The notes beneath the pieces were generated by a model. It was not told where the DNA came from, searched no databases, and saw only the letters and a program-made list of their open reading frames with translations. A stretch of 64,000 nucleotides of DNA from Rachycentron canadum. Taxonomy: Eukaryota > Chordata > Actinopteri > Carangiformes > Rachycentridae. Location: positions 21,608,118 through 21,672,117 of the forward strand of contig CM076662.1 of assembly GCA_038496675.1 (NCBI GenBank), in the 5' to 3' direction. The first letter of the stretch is position 1, and each line of letters opens with the position of its first letter. Both the position numbers and the translations under genes were made by a program. Shown here in pieces: positions 35,701 through 44,330 of this stretch.

Positions 35701-38290
35701 TGATCACGCCTTACTTTTACATGGCCTGTTGAATGTTGCACCTTCACACCAGCACGGTATGGCGGGACAGACCCCGACGACGTTGACTCAAGAACATCAA
35801 TGGTTGAGACTAAACAAGCAAAAGCGCCATCGTGGACGGTCTTATTAATGGCAATACAGCTGGATCTCTGACTGCAACAAGATATTGTTTGGTCTGCATG
35901 ATGGATGACGACAGGCAGAGCACTAAACCATCGGCTCGGAGGGAACGCAAGTCCTGATGCAACCTTTCTAAAAATACTTTCCAAAATATGAGTTAGAGCA
36001 ACTCTGCTGGATGTTTCCTCTCTGTTGACTTATTAAACCCTGCAACAACCTTTTGCAATTTCAGAAACAACCAATCGCCATCTTCAGGTGTTGCAGCCCC
36101 TTTCTCTGTGACAAATGACCTGAGCATTTCAGGTAAATTGACTTATTGTCTCTTACGCTGACCATCTTTTATTGGACAATTGTGGCATATGATCGACTTC
36201 CCAGGTGAAACATTACTAGCCCTTTTATCCCCACATTAAGGCTTTTCCGTTTCTTCATGCCTTAGTGTTTTTCCTTATAAAGTTGTAATTTGTAAAAAGT
36301 CTCCACATCTTCAGAATCAGCTCAACCTCAGATAATTATATTTGACTCAATAAAGACTCTGTTCACTGTAATTGGGGATAGTGGCTCAGAAAACAAGAAA
36401 AAACAAAAAACACACATTGAATTTCTCCTTATTTTCTAGATAAAAACACTGTAAACCAGAATAACCAAAGAAAACTTCAACACAGGAAGTTCCACACATG
36501 TGTTTGTGTTGTTCTAGAGCTGATTTGAAGTTTCTCTCTTTATCTGACCTGAGTTCTGCTCATTCTTTGGAGCAGTAATGATGAAAAATCAGCTCCAAAG
36601 AGGATGAGAATAGATGGATAAACACACAGAAGTAAAGCAGCAATGCTCCAGTCAAAGGCTCAGACTGATCCAGATCTGAACTAACTTCCTTCAGGAGATT
36701 ATCAGTGGTACTAAGCAAATAATGCAGACAAATCAGGGCTTGTTAGAAAAAGCAGATTCTCTCGTTTAATGTGAAAAAAGCAACTTAATAGGAATAGAAG
36801 CTTAATAGGTTTTAAAAGCTGCCATGTTTACGCATTTGTTTCAAAGTGTGATTGGTTGTGACAATTCGTAAACAGAAGAAAAAGATTGTCATATGTTGTT
36901 TTTGCCAGGTTTCCCACCCTGAGGTGATGTCATGACTCTACTGGACATGTAAGAGCATGGTTTCCATCAGTGTATTCCAGCACAGGGCCTCAACTGAACC
37001 CACCAGGCCTAAGAACTGGGCTACTTGAGGCAGCTCAGTTGGAAATCTCGATACAATGACAGATTTTTTTTTTTTAAAGAAGGGATAGAAGCATAAAAGT
37101 GTTTCAACACCATTATGGTGGAGCTAAAACACCTGCACCTCACTCTGTTTTCAGCCCTGAGCCTTAACGTTCCAACAAGGAACAAAATATCACACAGATG
37201 ATCAATAGGGCCGGTACAGGCTCATGAAAAGACTAATGAAAAAATTAAAAAAAAAAAAAAAAACAGGTCATGGTTATTTAGTTACACGAGTTGCCTCTTT
37301 CTCTGTGTCCTGTTTTTTTAACTTCTCTGTTATACATAATCAGTGTGGGAAATCAACCTCAGTCAAAAGCAGGCTGTGGCTGCGATGGTGCTGCTATGAG
37401 TTGGAGGTGTTTCCTAAAAACATGTAGGAGGTTGGCACAACAGCCAAGATTGTGAGACACAAATCCAATGTTATTTTGCTTTAAATTCAAATCCATCACA
37501 GCCACAATAATATCTGCTACGCCTTCTGTGCCAGGGAAAACTTCACTATGATACCCATCACACCGGTGATGTACGAACTGAAACTTATACTTGTAATAAA
37601 CCACTCTTATGTGCAGTCATCTACTCTGTCGTTCTCAGAAATAACACACAGGCTTGATTTCACCCGGGTTTTCATTTCAGGACTGTCCATTCCCACAATT
37701 ACAAAAAGCACGGCCAACCCTCAACACTGAAATGTGGGTGAAATAATCAAATCATCATCAATGTCAGTTGTCGTTTCAACACTGAAACGACCTTGAAGCA
37801 GCATTTAATGCCAATGGTTGTAAAAAAAAGTTGACAAAAATTCTCATAAATCAAAGTTGACATTTCAAAACTTTAAATATAAATTTCTTTATCAATAACA
37901 GAAAATACCTTTTCACTTTTTATTATTGTTACTATGTTTTGATCACAACGTTCACTTTAAAAATCCTTTAATTATATTGTTCTTAGAGTTAAATGTCCTA
38001 AAAAACTTCTATCATGATATAAACAACGTGGCACAATCAACATTCATTCATCTTTAAAATCTGAAACTTTGACACTGATTCAACAGTAAATACTCGTTGA
38101 ATATCCGGCTGGGCAGGATCTTTACTTTAATGTCTCAAGAAACATAGAAATGTCCGGGACAATAAAAGCAGGTGAAGAGGAAATCACCCTTCGTTTGGTT
38201 CAAACTCACCAAATGAGAGCTCTCTTTTGCCTCTTGTACTTGCTGCACCTGTGGTTCAGCTACAACTTTCGTGTCCTGGTCAGAAGTCAT
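8925..38290 (-). CDS. larp4b: La-related protein 4B, complete coding region (16 coding exons)
   Basis: Cytoplasmic RNA-binding protein that binds A/U-rich mRNA and poly(A)-binding protein and is known to stabilise messages. The spliced CDS joins 38290-38210, 26347-26194, 23491-23318, 21930-21852, 20435-20299, 19734-19631, 17832-17722, 17451-17398, 16324-16118, 15904-15798, 15703-15440, 14538-14493, 14257-14087, 13129-12939, 10979-10868 and 9257-8925. All junctions are in phase and give 774 residues plus TAA; the human protein is about 738. The PAM2w motif lies near residues 32-46 (LNPNA then W instead of the usual F), the La motif near 149-235 and the RRM near 234-306. A long Ser/Pro-rich tail ends in TPPKSPQ. 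Start: MTSDQD at 38290 matches the human start and is the first ATG in its exon. LARP4 is the alternative paralogue, but the N-terminus, the RRM linker (RIKAKAIAINTF) and the tail favour 4B. A short extra exon in the 11.9 kb second intron could have been missed. Confidence 0.95.
9340..9990. repeat. Degenerate interspersed repeat, LINE-like
   Basis: Lies in the last larp4b intron. It carries a phrase resembling the 3' part of a common teleost LINE-derived repeat: a short TATATAG / AAAGTGCTTTGACAA motif, then 'AATCTCAAAGTCAATCTTAGAAG' -like text in broken form. It is interrupted by an AAT repeat at 9565-9594. The class is uncertain and no reading frame survives. Confidence 0.4.
9565..9594. repeat. 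(AAT)n microsatellite
   Basis: About ten AAT units in a larp4b intron, inside the degenerate repeat. Confidence 0.95.
10868..10979 (-). CDS. larp4b: larp4b coding exon 15
   Basis: Encodes about residues 627-664, ending KSVQVNGAAT, which matches human LARP4B closely. The acceptor is TTTCAG; the donor is GTCAGT, a weaker form than GTAAGT. Enters in phase 2, leaves in phase 0. Confidence 0.93.
11765..11905. repeat. Fragment of a common fish interspersed repeat
   Basis: The wording 'ATCTACCACTTATCTGGAGC' followed by 'TACATCCTGGACTGGCCAG' and 'CACAGGGCTGGCACACAGAG' resembles a dispersed repeat widespread in teleost genomes. Class not assigned. Lies in a larp4b intron. Confidence 0.5.
12228..12689 (-). 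mobile_element. TTAA-ended element, copy A (internally deleted)
   Basis: Begins CACATTAAGGCTTTTCC and ends in TTAA at 12686-12689. It shares long stretches with the copy at 39691-40507 in opposite orientation, but lacks the central block with the GACATCACC/CCAATAGGAG text. No coding capacity. In a larp4b intron. Confidence 0.8.
12939..13129 (-). CDS. larp4b: larp4b coding exon 14
   Basis: Encodes about residues 564-627, a Pro/Ser/Thr-rich low-complexity stretch that starts NVSAECSTGG. Acceptor CGCAG, donor GTAAGA, exits in phase 2. This is the least conserved exon of the gene; it is placed by its splice sites and by phase agreement with both neighbours. Confidence 0.85.
13391..13545 (-). mobile_element. 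TTAA-ended element, copy B (deletion derivative)
   Basis: Starts with the clear end TTAACCCCTTTAGAGCC, then jumps to sequence from near the opposite end of the element (CAAATCAGGGCTTG... CTGATTCTCTAG). About 600 bases of the interior are missing, as in a typical MITE deletion derivative. Confidence 0.8.
13558..13613. repeat. Fragment of the 29.6 kb repeat family
   Basis: TAAAGGTAGATGTTAAAGG and the following text repeat the segment at 29957-30010. It directly adjoins copy B of the TTAA element on one side and the TA repeat and gap on the other. Confidence 0.7.
13614..13634. repeat. (TA)n microsatellite
   Basis: About ten TA units that run into the gap, so the real length is unknown. Confidence 0.95.
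13635..14034. other. Assembly gap, 400 N
   Basis: A run of exactly 400 N beside a TA repeat, probably a gap of arbitrary or estimated length. It lies in the larp4b intron between coding exons 13 and 14. Since the flanking exons join in frame without it, no coding sequence is needed there. Confidence 0.99.
14087..14257 (-). CDS. larp4b: larp4b coding exon 13
   Basis: Encodes residues 507-563. It includes the strongly conserved block PPSPSFELGLSSFPPLPGAA, followed by a segment rich in Asp and Leu and ending in KER. This block is nearly identical in human LARP4B. Phase 0 at both ends; acceptor CACAG, donor GTAAGA. Confidence 0.95.
14493..14538 (-). CDS. larp4b: larp4b coding exon 12 (46 bases)
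   Basis: Encodes residues 491-506, ending RKKRDEKFT, which matches the human KKREEKFT segment. Acceptor TTAAAG, donor GTAAGT. Enters in phase 2. This microexon is too short to appear as an open frame but is needed to restore the frame between its neighbours. Confidence 0.9.
14663..15000 (+). mobile_element. CTGAGGCTACG-ended MITE, copy 1 (truncated)
   Basis: Starts CTGAGGCTACGCCCAGAC. Its interior shares blocks (GGGCGTGTGTGAGCTG, AACAGGAAGCAGATTG, AAAGACAG) in the same order and orientation with 51070-51321, which carries the opposite end. No coding capacity. Confidence 0.65.
15440..15703 (-). CDS. larp4b: larp4b coding exon 11
   Basis: Encodes about residues 403-491, Ser/Pro/Arg-rich, ending SLGAGRGR (human LGRGRK). 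Acceptor CTGCAG, donor GTACGA. Phase 2 at both ends. It corresponds to the variable linker between the RRM and the C-terminal conserved blocks. Confidence 0.93.
15798..15904 (-). CDS. larp4b: larp4b coding exon 10
   Basis: Encodes about residues 368-403, including FINGFTTSHSFKPATSPLT, close to human. Acceptor TACCAG, donor GTTTGT. Confidence 0.95.
16118..16324 (-). CDS. larp4b: larp4b coding exon 9
   Basis: Encodes residues 299-367. It starts at the end of the RRM (ARIKAKAIAINTF) and continues with the Tyr/Pro/Gln-rich block IPPVYSPQQQFPLYSLITPQ, which is almost the same in human LARP4B. Phase 0 at both ends. Confidence 0.96.
17260..17295. repeat. Tandem duplication of 18 bases
   Basis: CTTCAAGAGTGTCTCCGG occurs twice head to tail without a mismatch, in the larp4b intron just downstream (transcript sense) of coding exon 8. 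Confidence 0.9.
17398..17451 (-). CDS. larp4b: larp4b coding exon 8 (54 bases)
   Basis: Encodes residues 281-298, AYQYLREEVKTFQGKPIK, the last helix and strand of the RRM, identical to human except for one residue. Acceptor GATGAAG lacks a strong pyrimidine tract; donor GTAGGC. Phase 0. Confidence 0.95.
17722..17832 (-). CDS. larp4b: larp4b coding exon 7
   Basis: Encodes residues 244-280, the core of the RRM: EVEALFKGDN, FINCEFAYNDNWFITFE, then EADAQQ. Nearly identical to human LARP4B and different from LARP4 (KSENCPKVISCEFAHNSNW), which settles the paralogue. Donor GTAATA is followed by an A/T-rich intron start. Confidence 0.97.
17833..19630. other. larp4b intron 7, mostly unique
   Basis: No exon was recognised. 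It holds a short 12-base inverted repeat at 19052-19119 that may mark a decayed DNA element. Confidence 0.5.
19052..19119. repeat. 12-base inverted repeat, CCTTTTCCACTG type
   Basis: CCTTTTCCACTG at 19052-19063 and its exact reverse complement at 19108-19119. Similar 'TTTTCCACTG' ends occur on short fish DNA elements. The local sequence to about 19280 is richer in G+C than the intron around it. Confidence 0.55.
19631..19734 (-). CDS. larp4b: larp4b coding exon 6
   Basis: Encodes about residues 209-243, the end of the La motif (LVQVDEKGEKVRPNQNR) and first strand of the RRM (CIVILREV). Acceptor CTCCAG, donor GTCGGT. Confidence 0.96.
20299..20435 (-). CDS. larp4b: larp4b coding exon 5
   Basis: Encodes about residues 163-209, the main body of the La motif: ENLASDMYLISQMDSDQYVP, then the VANLDHVKKL helix. 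Human differs at only a few positions. Acceptor CTCAG, donor GTGAGT. Confidence 0.97.
20436..21851. other. larp4b intron 4, nothing recognised
   Basis: 1.4 kb with no exon, repeat family or RNA gene that I could identify. Confidence 0.4.
21852..21930 (-). CDS. larp4b: larp4b coding exon 4
   Basis: Encodes about residues 137-163 and the start of the La motif, LKKTLEFCLSR. Acceptor CAACAG, donor GTGAGT. Enters in phase 1, exits in phase 2. Confidence 0.95.
22280..22425 (-). mobile_element. TTAA-ended element, copy C (fragment)
   Basis: Only the part running from GACTGATCCAAATC through GGGCTTGTTAGAAAGAGCTG and CAAACCATCAGAGAGCAATA remains. It ends at a GGTAG repeat rather than at TTAA. Confidence 0.7.
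22421..22440. repeat. Short GGTAG-type tandem repeat
   Basis: About four GTAGG units at the broken end of element copy C. Confidence 0.8.
23318..23491 (-). CDS. larp4b: larp4b coding exon 3
   Basis: Encodes about residues 79-137, an acidic and proline-rich spacer (EPLLTDPDEPPPVPVMLAEP) between the PAM2w motif and the La motif. It is poorly conserved in sequence. The exon is supported by matching phases, acceptor TCACAG and donor GTGGGC. Confidence 0.88.
23543..23570. repeat. (TG)n microsatellite
   Basis: About 14 TG units in a larp4b intron. Confidence 0.95.
23889..24571 (-). mobile_element. TTAA-ended element, copy D
   Basis: Runs from GGGATAGTGGCTCAGAAAAC to the intact end GGGCTTAA (TTAA at 24568-24571). 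It contains the perfect 16-base palindrome GAAGCGTATACGCTTC at 24545-24560. The other end is truncated. No open frame longer than chance. In the second larp4b coding intron. Confidence 0.85.
26194..26347 (-). CDS. larp4b: larp4b coding exon 2 (PAM2w motif)
   Basis: Encodes about residues 28-79 beginning ESAKVSDLNPNAKAW. LNPNA followed by Trp is the variant PAM2w motif of LARP4 and LARP4B that binds the MLLE domain of poly(A)-binding protein. Acceptor TTCACAG, donor GTCAGC; leaves in phase 1. Confidence 0.95.
28091..28246 (-). CDS. Candidate alternative first coding exon of larp4b
   Basis: Tentative. On the minus strand an ATG in good Kozak context (ATCATGG, at 28246) opens 52 codons with no stop, beginning MDWMQWSLIPPP and ending NCCFDP. 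They lead directly to a consensus donor GTGAGT at 28090. The exon ends in phase 0, exactly what coding exon 2 at 26347 requires, so the join would give a LARP4B with a different N-terminus before the PAM2w motif. I do not recognise the peptide. A chance combination is possible. Confidence 0.3.
29625..30455. mobile_element. Second MITE-like repeat family, long copy
   Basis: Sequence with fish-repeat character (AGCCACGCCCCC twice, in GTCAATCACACTGTAGCCACG and later TCAGCCACGCCCCCAAC) and a 30-base tandem duplication at 29951-30010. A piece of it recurs at 13558-13613. No coding capacity, boundaries approximate. Lies in the 11.9 kb larp4b intron. Confidence 0.55.
31771..32705 (+). pseudogene. 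Tc1-like transposon relic with decayed transposase
   Basis: Begins with CAGTACTGTGCAGAAGTC, a typical end of fish Tc1-like elements. Downstream is a helix-turn-helix segment (KLDRNKIISLHQQGHSQRGI, about 32161-32240). After stops and a poly(A) run comes a catalytic-core remnant with WTDESK near 32568. Several stops and frame breaks separate the pieces, and the right end is lost at a CA repeat. The element cannot be active. Confidence 0.85.
32711..32746. repeat. (AC)n microsatellite
   Basis: About 18 AC units at the lost right end of the Tc1-like relic. Confidence 0.95.
34385..34904 (+). mobile_element. TTAA-ended element, copy E
   Basis: Ends in GGCTCTAAAGGGGTTAA (TTAA at 34901-34904), the exact reverse complement of the end of copy B. 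The left part is truncated. The interior matches copy G over several hundred bases. Confidence 0.85.
35279..35299. repeat. (ATA)n microsatellite
   Basis: Seven ATA units after an AT-rich stretch. Confidence 0.9.
36219..36775 (-). mobile_element. TTAA-family element, copy F (internally deleted)
   Basis: Left end CCCTTTTATCCCCACATTAA. The interior matches copies D and G, but the central block is deleted between the CAGCTCCAAAG and GAGAATAGATGG segments. The right end is broken off after CAGATTCTCTCG. Confidence 0.8.
38210..38290 (-). CDS. larp4b: larp4b coding exon 1 (start codon)
   Basis: Encodes residues 1-27, MTSDQDTKVVAEPQ through ESSHL, close to human MTSDQDAKVVAEPQ. Donor GTGAGT. The exon extends upstream as 5' UTR to an acceptor (CCCGTAG) at about 38344. 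The frame stays open upstream but holds no other ATG within the exon, so this start is favoured. Confidence 0.95.
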
Positions 38291-38343
38291 GAGCCGTCTG
38301 CTTCTTGGCTCCTCAGGGAGAAGTCTCTGCGTCACCAAGTAAG
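38291..38343 (-). other. larp4b: larp4b 5' UTR part of exon 2
   Basis: 53 untranslated bases between the acceptor CCCGTAG and the start codon. Position inferred from the splice signal. Confidence 0.6.
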
Positions 38344-39690
38344 CTACGGGAGGGCAGAGGAGACAAACAGGTTCGATTCAAGAACGGATGTCGATCACAT
38401 AACGGCGGCATTATATCAATTGTAACATGAGTAAAATGAAAAGGGTAAAAGCACTATATCAGTACATCACAAAATAGGATTTTACACTCGACTTGTTTTC
38501 AGCATCAGTTTGTACATAGAAGGAAAAAAAAGGTGCAGATGTAAATATTTCATCCAAGTGCTGCTCACTCTCTCAAAAAACAAGTTTATAACCCTCTGGG
38601 TTTCATAAACATTAGAATTTATTTTTACCATGTTTATTTGTATTAATGTGCCCTTACACTACATGCATGATGTCCTTTGTTTCAGCACAAACTCAGCTGG
38701 GAGTCTGACTTCTTATTTCATGAATTAAAGTATAAAACGGGGGCTGCACGATTAATCAAAATCAAAATAAGGCCAAGAGCAATATCCTAATTGCAGGAGC
38801 TGTAGTTTTTTTGATCAAGGTAAAGTGTCACAACATTGTTGTTTAGGAGAAGAAAATCACATTGCAATCATTTAAATTAATTACTGAAAATAAACAACCA
38901 TTCCAAATGAAATCACAAAAATATTTGATAAAATATTTTTTTTCAGCACTAAACAGCAACAGCAGCTCAGTTTTTCAGTGTAAAATGAATCTGTGATGAA
39001 ATTAGGAAAATATTAACAGAAAAACTTATATACTTATATTTACAATAAGTTAAATAAGAAAGATATTTAGTGTCCACTCTGGTCTGTGTGAAAGCCCCAC
39101 ATCAGCACCTTTGACTGGTTTGTCACTATATGACATAAATGTCACTGTGAAATCTGTTCATACAGACATGCTTCACGAATGCGTAGCTCATTTTAGATTC
39201 TGACTAATTAATTTGGTTAAATCGCCCTAATTTACTGTCATATCGCTGTAGTGTAACAGTTCCTGTCAAAACACAGACAAAATATTCAGAATTAAGACAA
39301 TGGTCAAACAGATGTGGCAACAAAATGGGAAACATGAACTGCCAACACGTTAGTTTGACTCAGCCTGTGAGCTACAAGGAAAGAGAGGGGCATTTTGGAA
39401 GGATCGACCTTCTAGAAAGACTGGTGCATTTGGTTCAACAGGTTTAACAGAACAGGAACAACCAAACCAACAGCCTCAACTTTCTCTAAGAGGAACGGCA
39501 ACATAAAGCAACAGCAGGGTCAGCCACATGAATGTCACTGAATGGGTGAAGTTACACCATCGAACAAGTTAACGTCGGATGATGAACGACCACATCACTG
39601 TTGCAGTTTCTAGAAAGTCTCAAGAGTATTTGGACAAAAATTAGCTGCTTTTCATAAAAGAGAGTTAAGAATAACTTTGTTTTGAAACTC

Positions 39691-40507
39691 TTAAGCCCCA
39701 AGAAGTGTACATGCTTCAAAATATCACATCATGTTCAGAGTCTTGTTTCTCCTTCAACTAGAGAATCAGCTCTTTCTAACAAGCCCTGATTTGTCCTGTG
39801 TGACACTGACTTCAGTGATAAACTCCTGAAGGAAGTTAGTTCAGATCTGGATCAGTCTGAGCCTTTGACTGGAGCATTGCTGCTTTACTTCTGTGTGTTT
39901 ATTCATCCATTCTCATCCTCCATCTTTGATAGAGACGTCTAGAGTCACGTCTCTACATGGGACGCTCCTATTGGCTCCAGTGGGTGATGTCACAGCCAAT
40001 CAGAGTGTCTCCTTCAGAGGCCTAGCTGTCAGCTGCTTGTAGCCAAAGTCAGTGGGATCAATCCTGTATTTTTCTGATCTCAGAGTGAGGAGAAGTTGCT
40101 CTGAGTTTATTGTAGTGACAGAATAAAGACAGAGAGACATGGACAATAAGATATTTAGAGCATTAGAGGCTTTGGAGCTGATTTTTCATCATTACTGCTC
40201 CAAAGAATGAGCAGAACTCAGATCAGATAAAGAGAGAAACTTCAAATCAGCTCTAGAACAACACAAACACATGTGTGGAACTTCCTGTGTTGAAGTTTTC
40301 TTTGGTTATTCTGGTTTACAGTGTTTTTATCTAGAAAATAAGGAAAAATTCACTGTGTTTTTAGTTTCCTCTTGTTCTCTGAGCTACTATCCCCTATTAC
40401 AGTGAACAGAGTCTTTACTGAGTCAAATATAATTATCTGAGGTTGAGCTGAGTCTGAAGATGTGGAGACTTTTTACAAATTACAACTTTATAAGGAAAAA
40501 CACATGT
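39691..40507 (+). mobile_element. TTAA-ended element, copy G (most complete)
   Basis: The longest copy. It starts at TTAAGCCCC (39691), runs through all blocks seen singly in the other copies, and stops at CTTTATAAGGAAAAACACATG, about 50 bases short of the CCCCTTT-type end. It lies in the 5' UTR intron of larp4b. No reading frame of note, so it is non-autonomous. Confidence 0.88.
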
Positions 40508-43500
40508 TTTCTTTGGTTATTATGCTTTACAGTCTAGAAAATAATGTTTTTTCTTGTTTTCTGGGCTATTAGCTGAAATTGAGCTGATTCTGAATATTAT
40601 AATAACAGCGAAGGAGCTAACACTAGGCCTGAAGCTAATAACCTGGGACGTGCTCCAGCTTTACAGCTTTAGACCTGGTCTTGTTTAAGGCAAAATTTAA
40701 ACTTTAAATATAAAGAACTTTTTATTTTATTTGTTTATACTTTATATCACATTAAACTATATGAAGTTTGAACTGCTGGTGAGAAAAAAACAAGACATTC
40801 AAGGAAATTTCATAATTTTATAGACTGAACGATTAATCAAGATAATAATCAACAGATGAATTAATAGTAAAAATGATCATCTGCTGCAGTCCCACTCTCG
40901 ACCATGAGGTTTTCTGAACTCATATCCTGGTTTTGTCCCTGAGGCTGCAGTTTCAGCACCAGCAGTCTCACTTATGAGTTACTTCCACTACATCTGACCT
41001 CAACGCTACGCATTTACAAAGAAAAACAGAGGAGGACGCCACGAGCTGAAATGTCATTAGAAACACCTTCACTCCTGTCCCTCTGGAGCTGTTTGTAAAG
41101 CAGTGATAATCCACCCCAACAATCGGGGGCCTGTCTCTGACACAGGCCCTGGCTGTGTTTGCATACAAAGCAGAAAAAGAATGGCATGGCTGTAAAGCTG
41201 GTGACCTTTGATCCACATACTGATTCCCATACACAGTGCACACGCGCGTGTGATACCACTTCGATGAATAGGGCCAAACACAACTCTCCATCAATTCTAC
41301 TCAGTTATCAAAACAGCTGTTGTGTGATAAACTGCTCTAAACAGTAGACTTGAAACCTGTTTGTGTTTTTTTCCAGCCACACCCACGTCGCAGCCAATTA
41401 CATGAATACCAGGCTTCAGTGACATGTTCAATAAATGTTTCTGTGGTTTCTCAACAACCACATTAGACCTGCAACTGACAATTACTTTCATTACAGATTA
41501 AGCATCGTTATTTTGATTTTGTTTTGTTTGATTCAGTTAACAACATGATAAAGAAAGCAGCTAATCTTTTCTTTTGAGAGGCTTTAATGTTAAAAATAAA
41601 TGAAGAAATATCCTAGTTTTGCAGGTAAAAGTATCATTCAATGATGAAAAAAGTTATAATTTCTGTCTGCTCTAATTCACCTTTGGTTTACAGCTGCCAA
41701 CCAATGTTTCTGTCATTCAAAAGCCACTGCAAATCCTGACACATTTTGTTTAACGTGTTGAAAACTGAACAACACTCACGTACGAGCTGTGCAGACTTTA
41801 CTTTTATTCTAACTTCACAAGGCATTAAACGTAGATGAGTCAAAAAAACTCAACAATCTTTGTTTATTTTGCACCTGCACTAATACCCGACTGAAATTTT
41901 CCAAATTCACAAAGTTCATTTTAAAATAAGCCCTTTCCCTTTTAATTTGAAAGGCCAATATTTTAAAAGACACATAACTTAAACCAGAGTACAGTATATT
42001 ACATTATAACTAAGCAACAATGTGATCTTAATAAACATTACAACAGAAATTTTGCAAAGTAACAATGATAAACTCAACGCTGAGCCGCACAATCAACCCA
42101 TTAGGGTACAGCAATAACGCTACGTAGGCGATACAAGTGCAGGGGAAAAAAGGGGAGGAGAAATAATAAAGGAATACAAAAACAACACACACACACACAA
42201 ACGTGTGCTCAGGATGAAGAATCTGTTCATTGCAAAACCTGCAGGCAACCTGCACTGATGAAGACAGGACACAACAAACCTCATCCTCCGTTCGAGAAGG
42301 TGACGTTAACTTGTTATAAGCCTCTAGTGGAAACGTTACACCACCTGTTTCAACCTTTACGGTCATTACACCTTATGATAAGAGCTCAGATAGTCTGTGT
42401 TTTTGCATATAATCCATTTTCATTACATTTAGGTGGGACATGAATTTAAATACAACAGTCAGTACCAGTGTTCAAAAGTCAAAAGCCATTTATTCAAAAG
42501 CACTGCTGTTGCCTTGTTGAGGAATAAATGTTTCACCATCTTGGTTATTGATTCAAGTAATTATTGATATAGGCTTATTAGTTAAAACCACAACAAATCT
42601 TTAAATTTAAGTAATCAGGATTCAATAAAGCTCTTAAAAAGGGACCTTGTTGAGCATCCTTGATTTCTAAAAAAAAAACAAAACAAAACACAGAGTGCTC
42701 CCTTCCTCATTAATGGTATTTACCTATATCACCCATATTATCTAAGTAGAAGAAATTAATTTATGGCACTATTTTGGTCCAGTCCTACAGGAGAGGGCTT
42801 CTACACTGTGTTTCAAAGTGAGTCAACACTTTTCACAAACGCTGCACGATACGTTTAGGTAAAGGTAATGTGATGTAAGTGAAGATTGTGTAAAACATAA
42901 CAGAGGGGGAATCACATGACTTGCGGTGCAGGCCATTAAAAAAAAAAAAAAAGGCTGACCCCGGTCACACTTCATACTATTTCCGCTACACATGCCCCGA
43001 GTCGATCATAGCGTCTAGACAAGGCCTGAACCAAAACACACGCATTGTGGTCACCCCTGCATCATCTCATGAGGTGATTTACAACCCAAATGCTACCTCT
43101 GATGTCCCAAAATAACCCCGAGGTTCAACCCCACCGGTGAAAAAAAATGCAACAGTGGGCCAACCGGTTTATTTTTAGTGGTAGGTTACCGCTGCTGGAG
43201 GCTGGTCACCGGGCATCCTGCACGTCTCTGCGGGAGGGTTGAACCAGCGTTTATCTGTTCAGATCCACTTTACCAGGCAAACACTGCAACTTCTACTAAA
43301 GACGCAATGCAGGCGTATTTAGTAGCTGACACAGCCGAGAAACACCGCAGCTCACACACGCCATGCCCATGCCAACGGCCATATGTGGGCTGACAGAGAG
43401 CGAAGTACAGCAGCTAATAAATTGGGCAGTGAAGGGAGAGACGTAAACCCATACCCACTGCGTTAAGCTACAAAGTTGACACGGACCGAAAAGTAGCAGC

Positions 43501-43701
43501 CATGTCTAGTTAGCTGGCTTTCAGAAGCATCCAGCGAAAGATGGCGACCTCCGGCGTGATTTCGCGGATTCCCCAACTCCCCTCCCCCTTAACGTTTTCA
43601 ATCAGGCTAATATTGAGTTAGCTAGCAAGCAAGGCAACTGAAGTTGTCTTTACGGAGCAGCGGCGTGCCAGCGACTGTCTGTGTGTTTGTTGCTTACTCA
43701 C
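40508..43701. other. larp4b 5' UTR intron, no gene recognised
   Basis: AT-rich. Short open frames on both strands resemble nothing known to me. 40508-40600 holds a second, poorer piece of the TTAA family (TTTCTTTGGTTAT ... GAGCTGATTCTGAATAT). Confidence 0.45.
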
Positions 43702-44330
43702 CTGTCACCTCTCACTGCGGGGCAATGCAAATACTTTGGTGGCGGTGGTGGCAGCTGGTGGTGGCGCTGGACTGAGGCCTTGAACTGGCTTCCAGGCTAA
43801 ATACGCAGGGTATTAGCTAGCAGGCTATGTCGAGCACGCTAGCTAGGAACAACCGGCTTACCGCCCTAAACCTCGCCGCAAATAGTCTTCGGAATTGAGG
43901 GGAAACAGCCACGGTCAGTTGCAGCGCGATGATAAAATGACGCCCCCCCCCAAAAAAAATTGTTTGCAAAGGAAAAAAAACAAACAAAACGGGCTCCCCC
44001 CCCGACCAGCACTGCAAGCTAGCTTAGACTTAGCTAGGTGGCTAGCTAGCTAGCTTGCCTATCAACTTTGTGCAGTCGGGCTCGATAAATCTGGCGCTTG
44101 GGATTTCAAAACGAAGTCCTTTACGGTCGACAGCGGGCTCTACGGGAGGGGGAGTCAAAGAAGCAAATCAAGAAGCCCTGGCTGAAAACGAGGAATAAAC
44201 GGTGCTCGCCCCAAAGGTTCCGATCGATCAAACACTCGTTAGCGCTAAAGACGAGCTGAGGTTTCGGAATGGAGAAGTCGCCGTTTCCTTTCCCTTTCGT
44301 GTGCAGCACCAAGATCGTCAACAGTGCGAA
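43100..44330 (-). promoter_or_regulatory. larp4b: CpG-rich promoter region of larp4b
   Basis: G+C and CpG rise sharply against the AT-rich surroundings, and no TATA box stands out. The region includes a GGC/GGT-rich tract (43738-43770) and CTAGC-rich sequence (43805-44055). It surrounds the noncoding first exon. This is the usual architecture for a broadly expressed vertebrate gene; the start site was not fixed. Confidence 0.6.
43702..43900 (-). other. larp4b: larp4b noncoding exon 1 (start approximate)
   Basis: On the minus strand the CpG-rich sequence leads to GGTGACAG followed by the consensus donor GTGAGT at 43701. This makes a good 5' UTR exon that would splice over 5.3 kb to 38343. The transcription start is unknown. 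Confidence 0.5.

Noticed and set aside
38291..38338. N-terminal extension of LARP4B upstream of 38290
   Set aside because: The frame is open, but the first codon offered is TTG, not ATG, and human LARP4B starts at MTSDQD.
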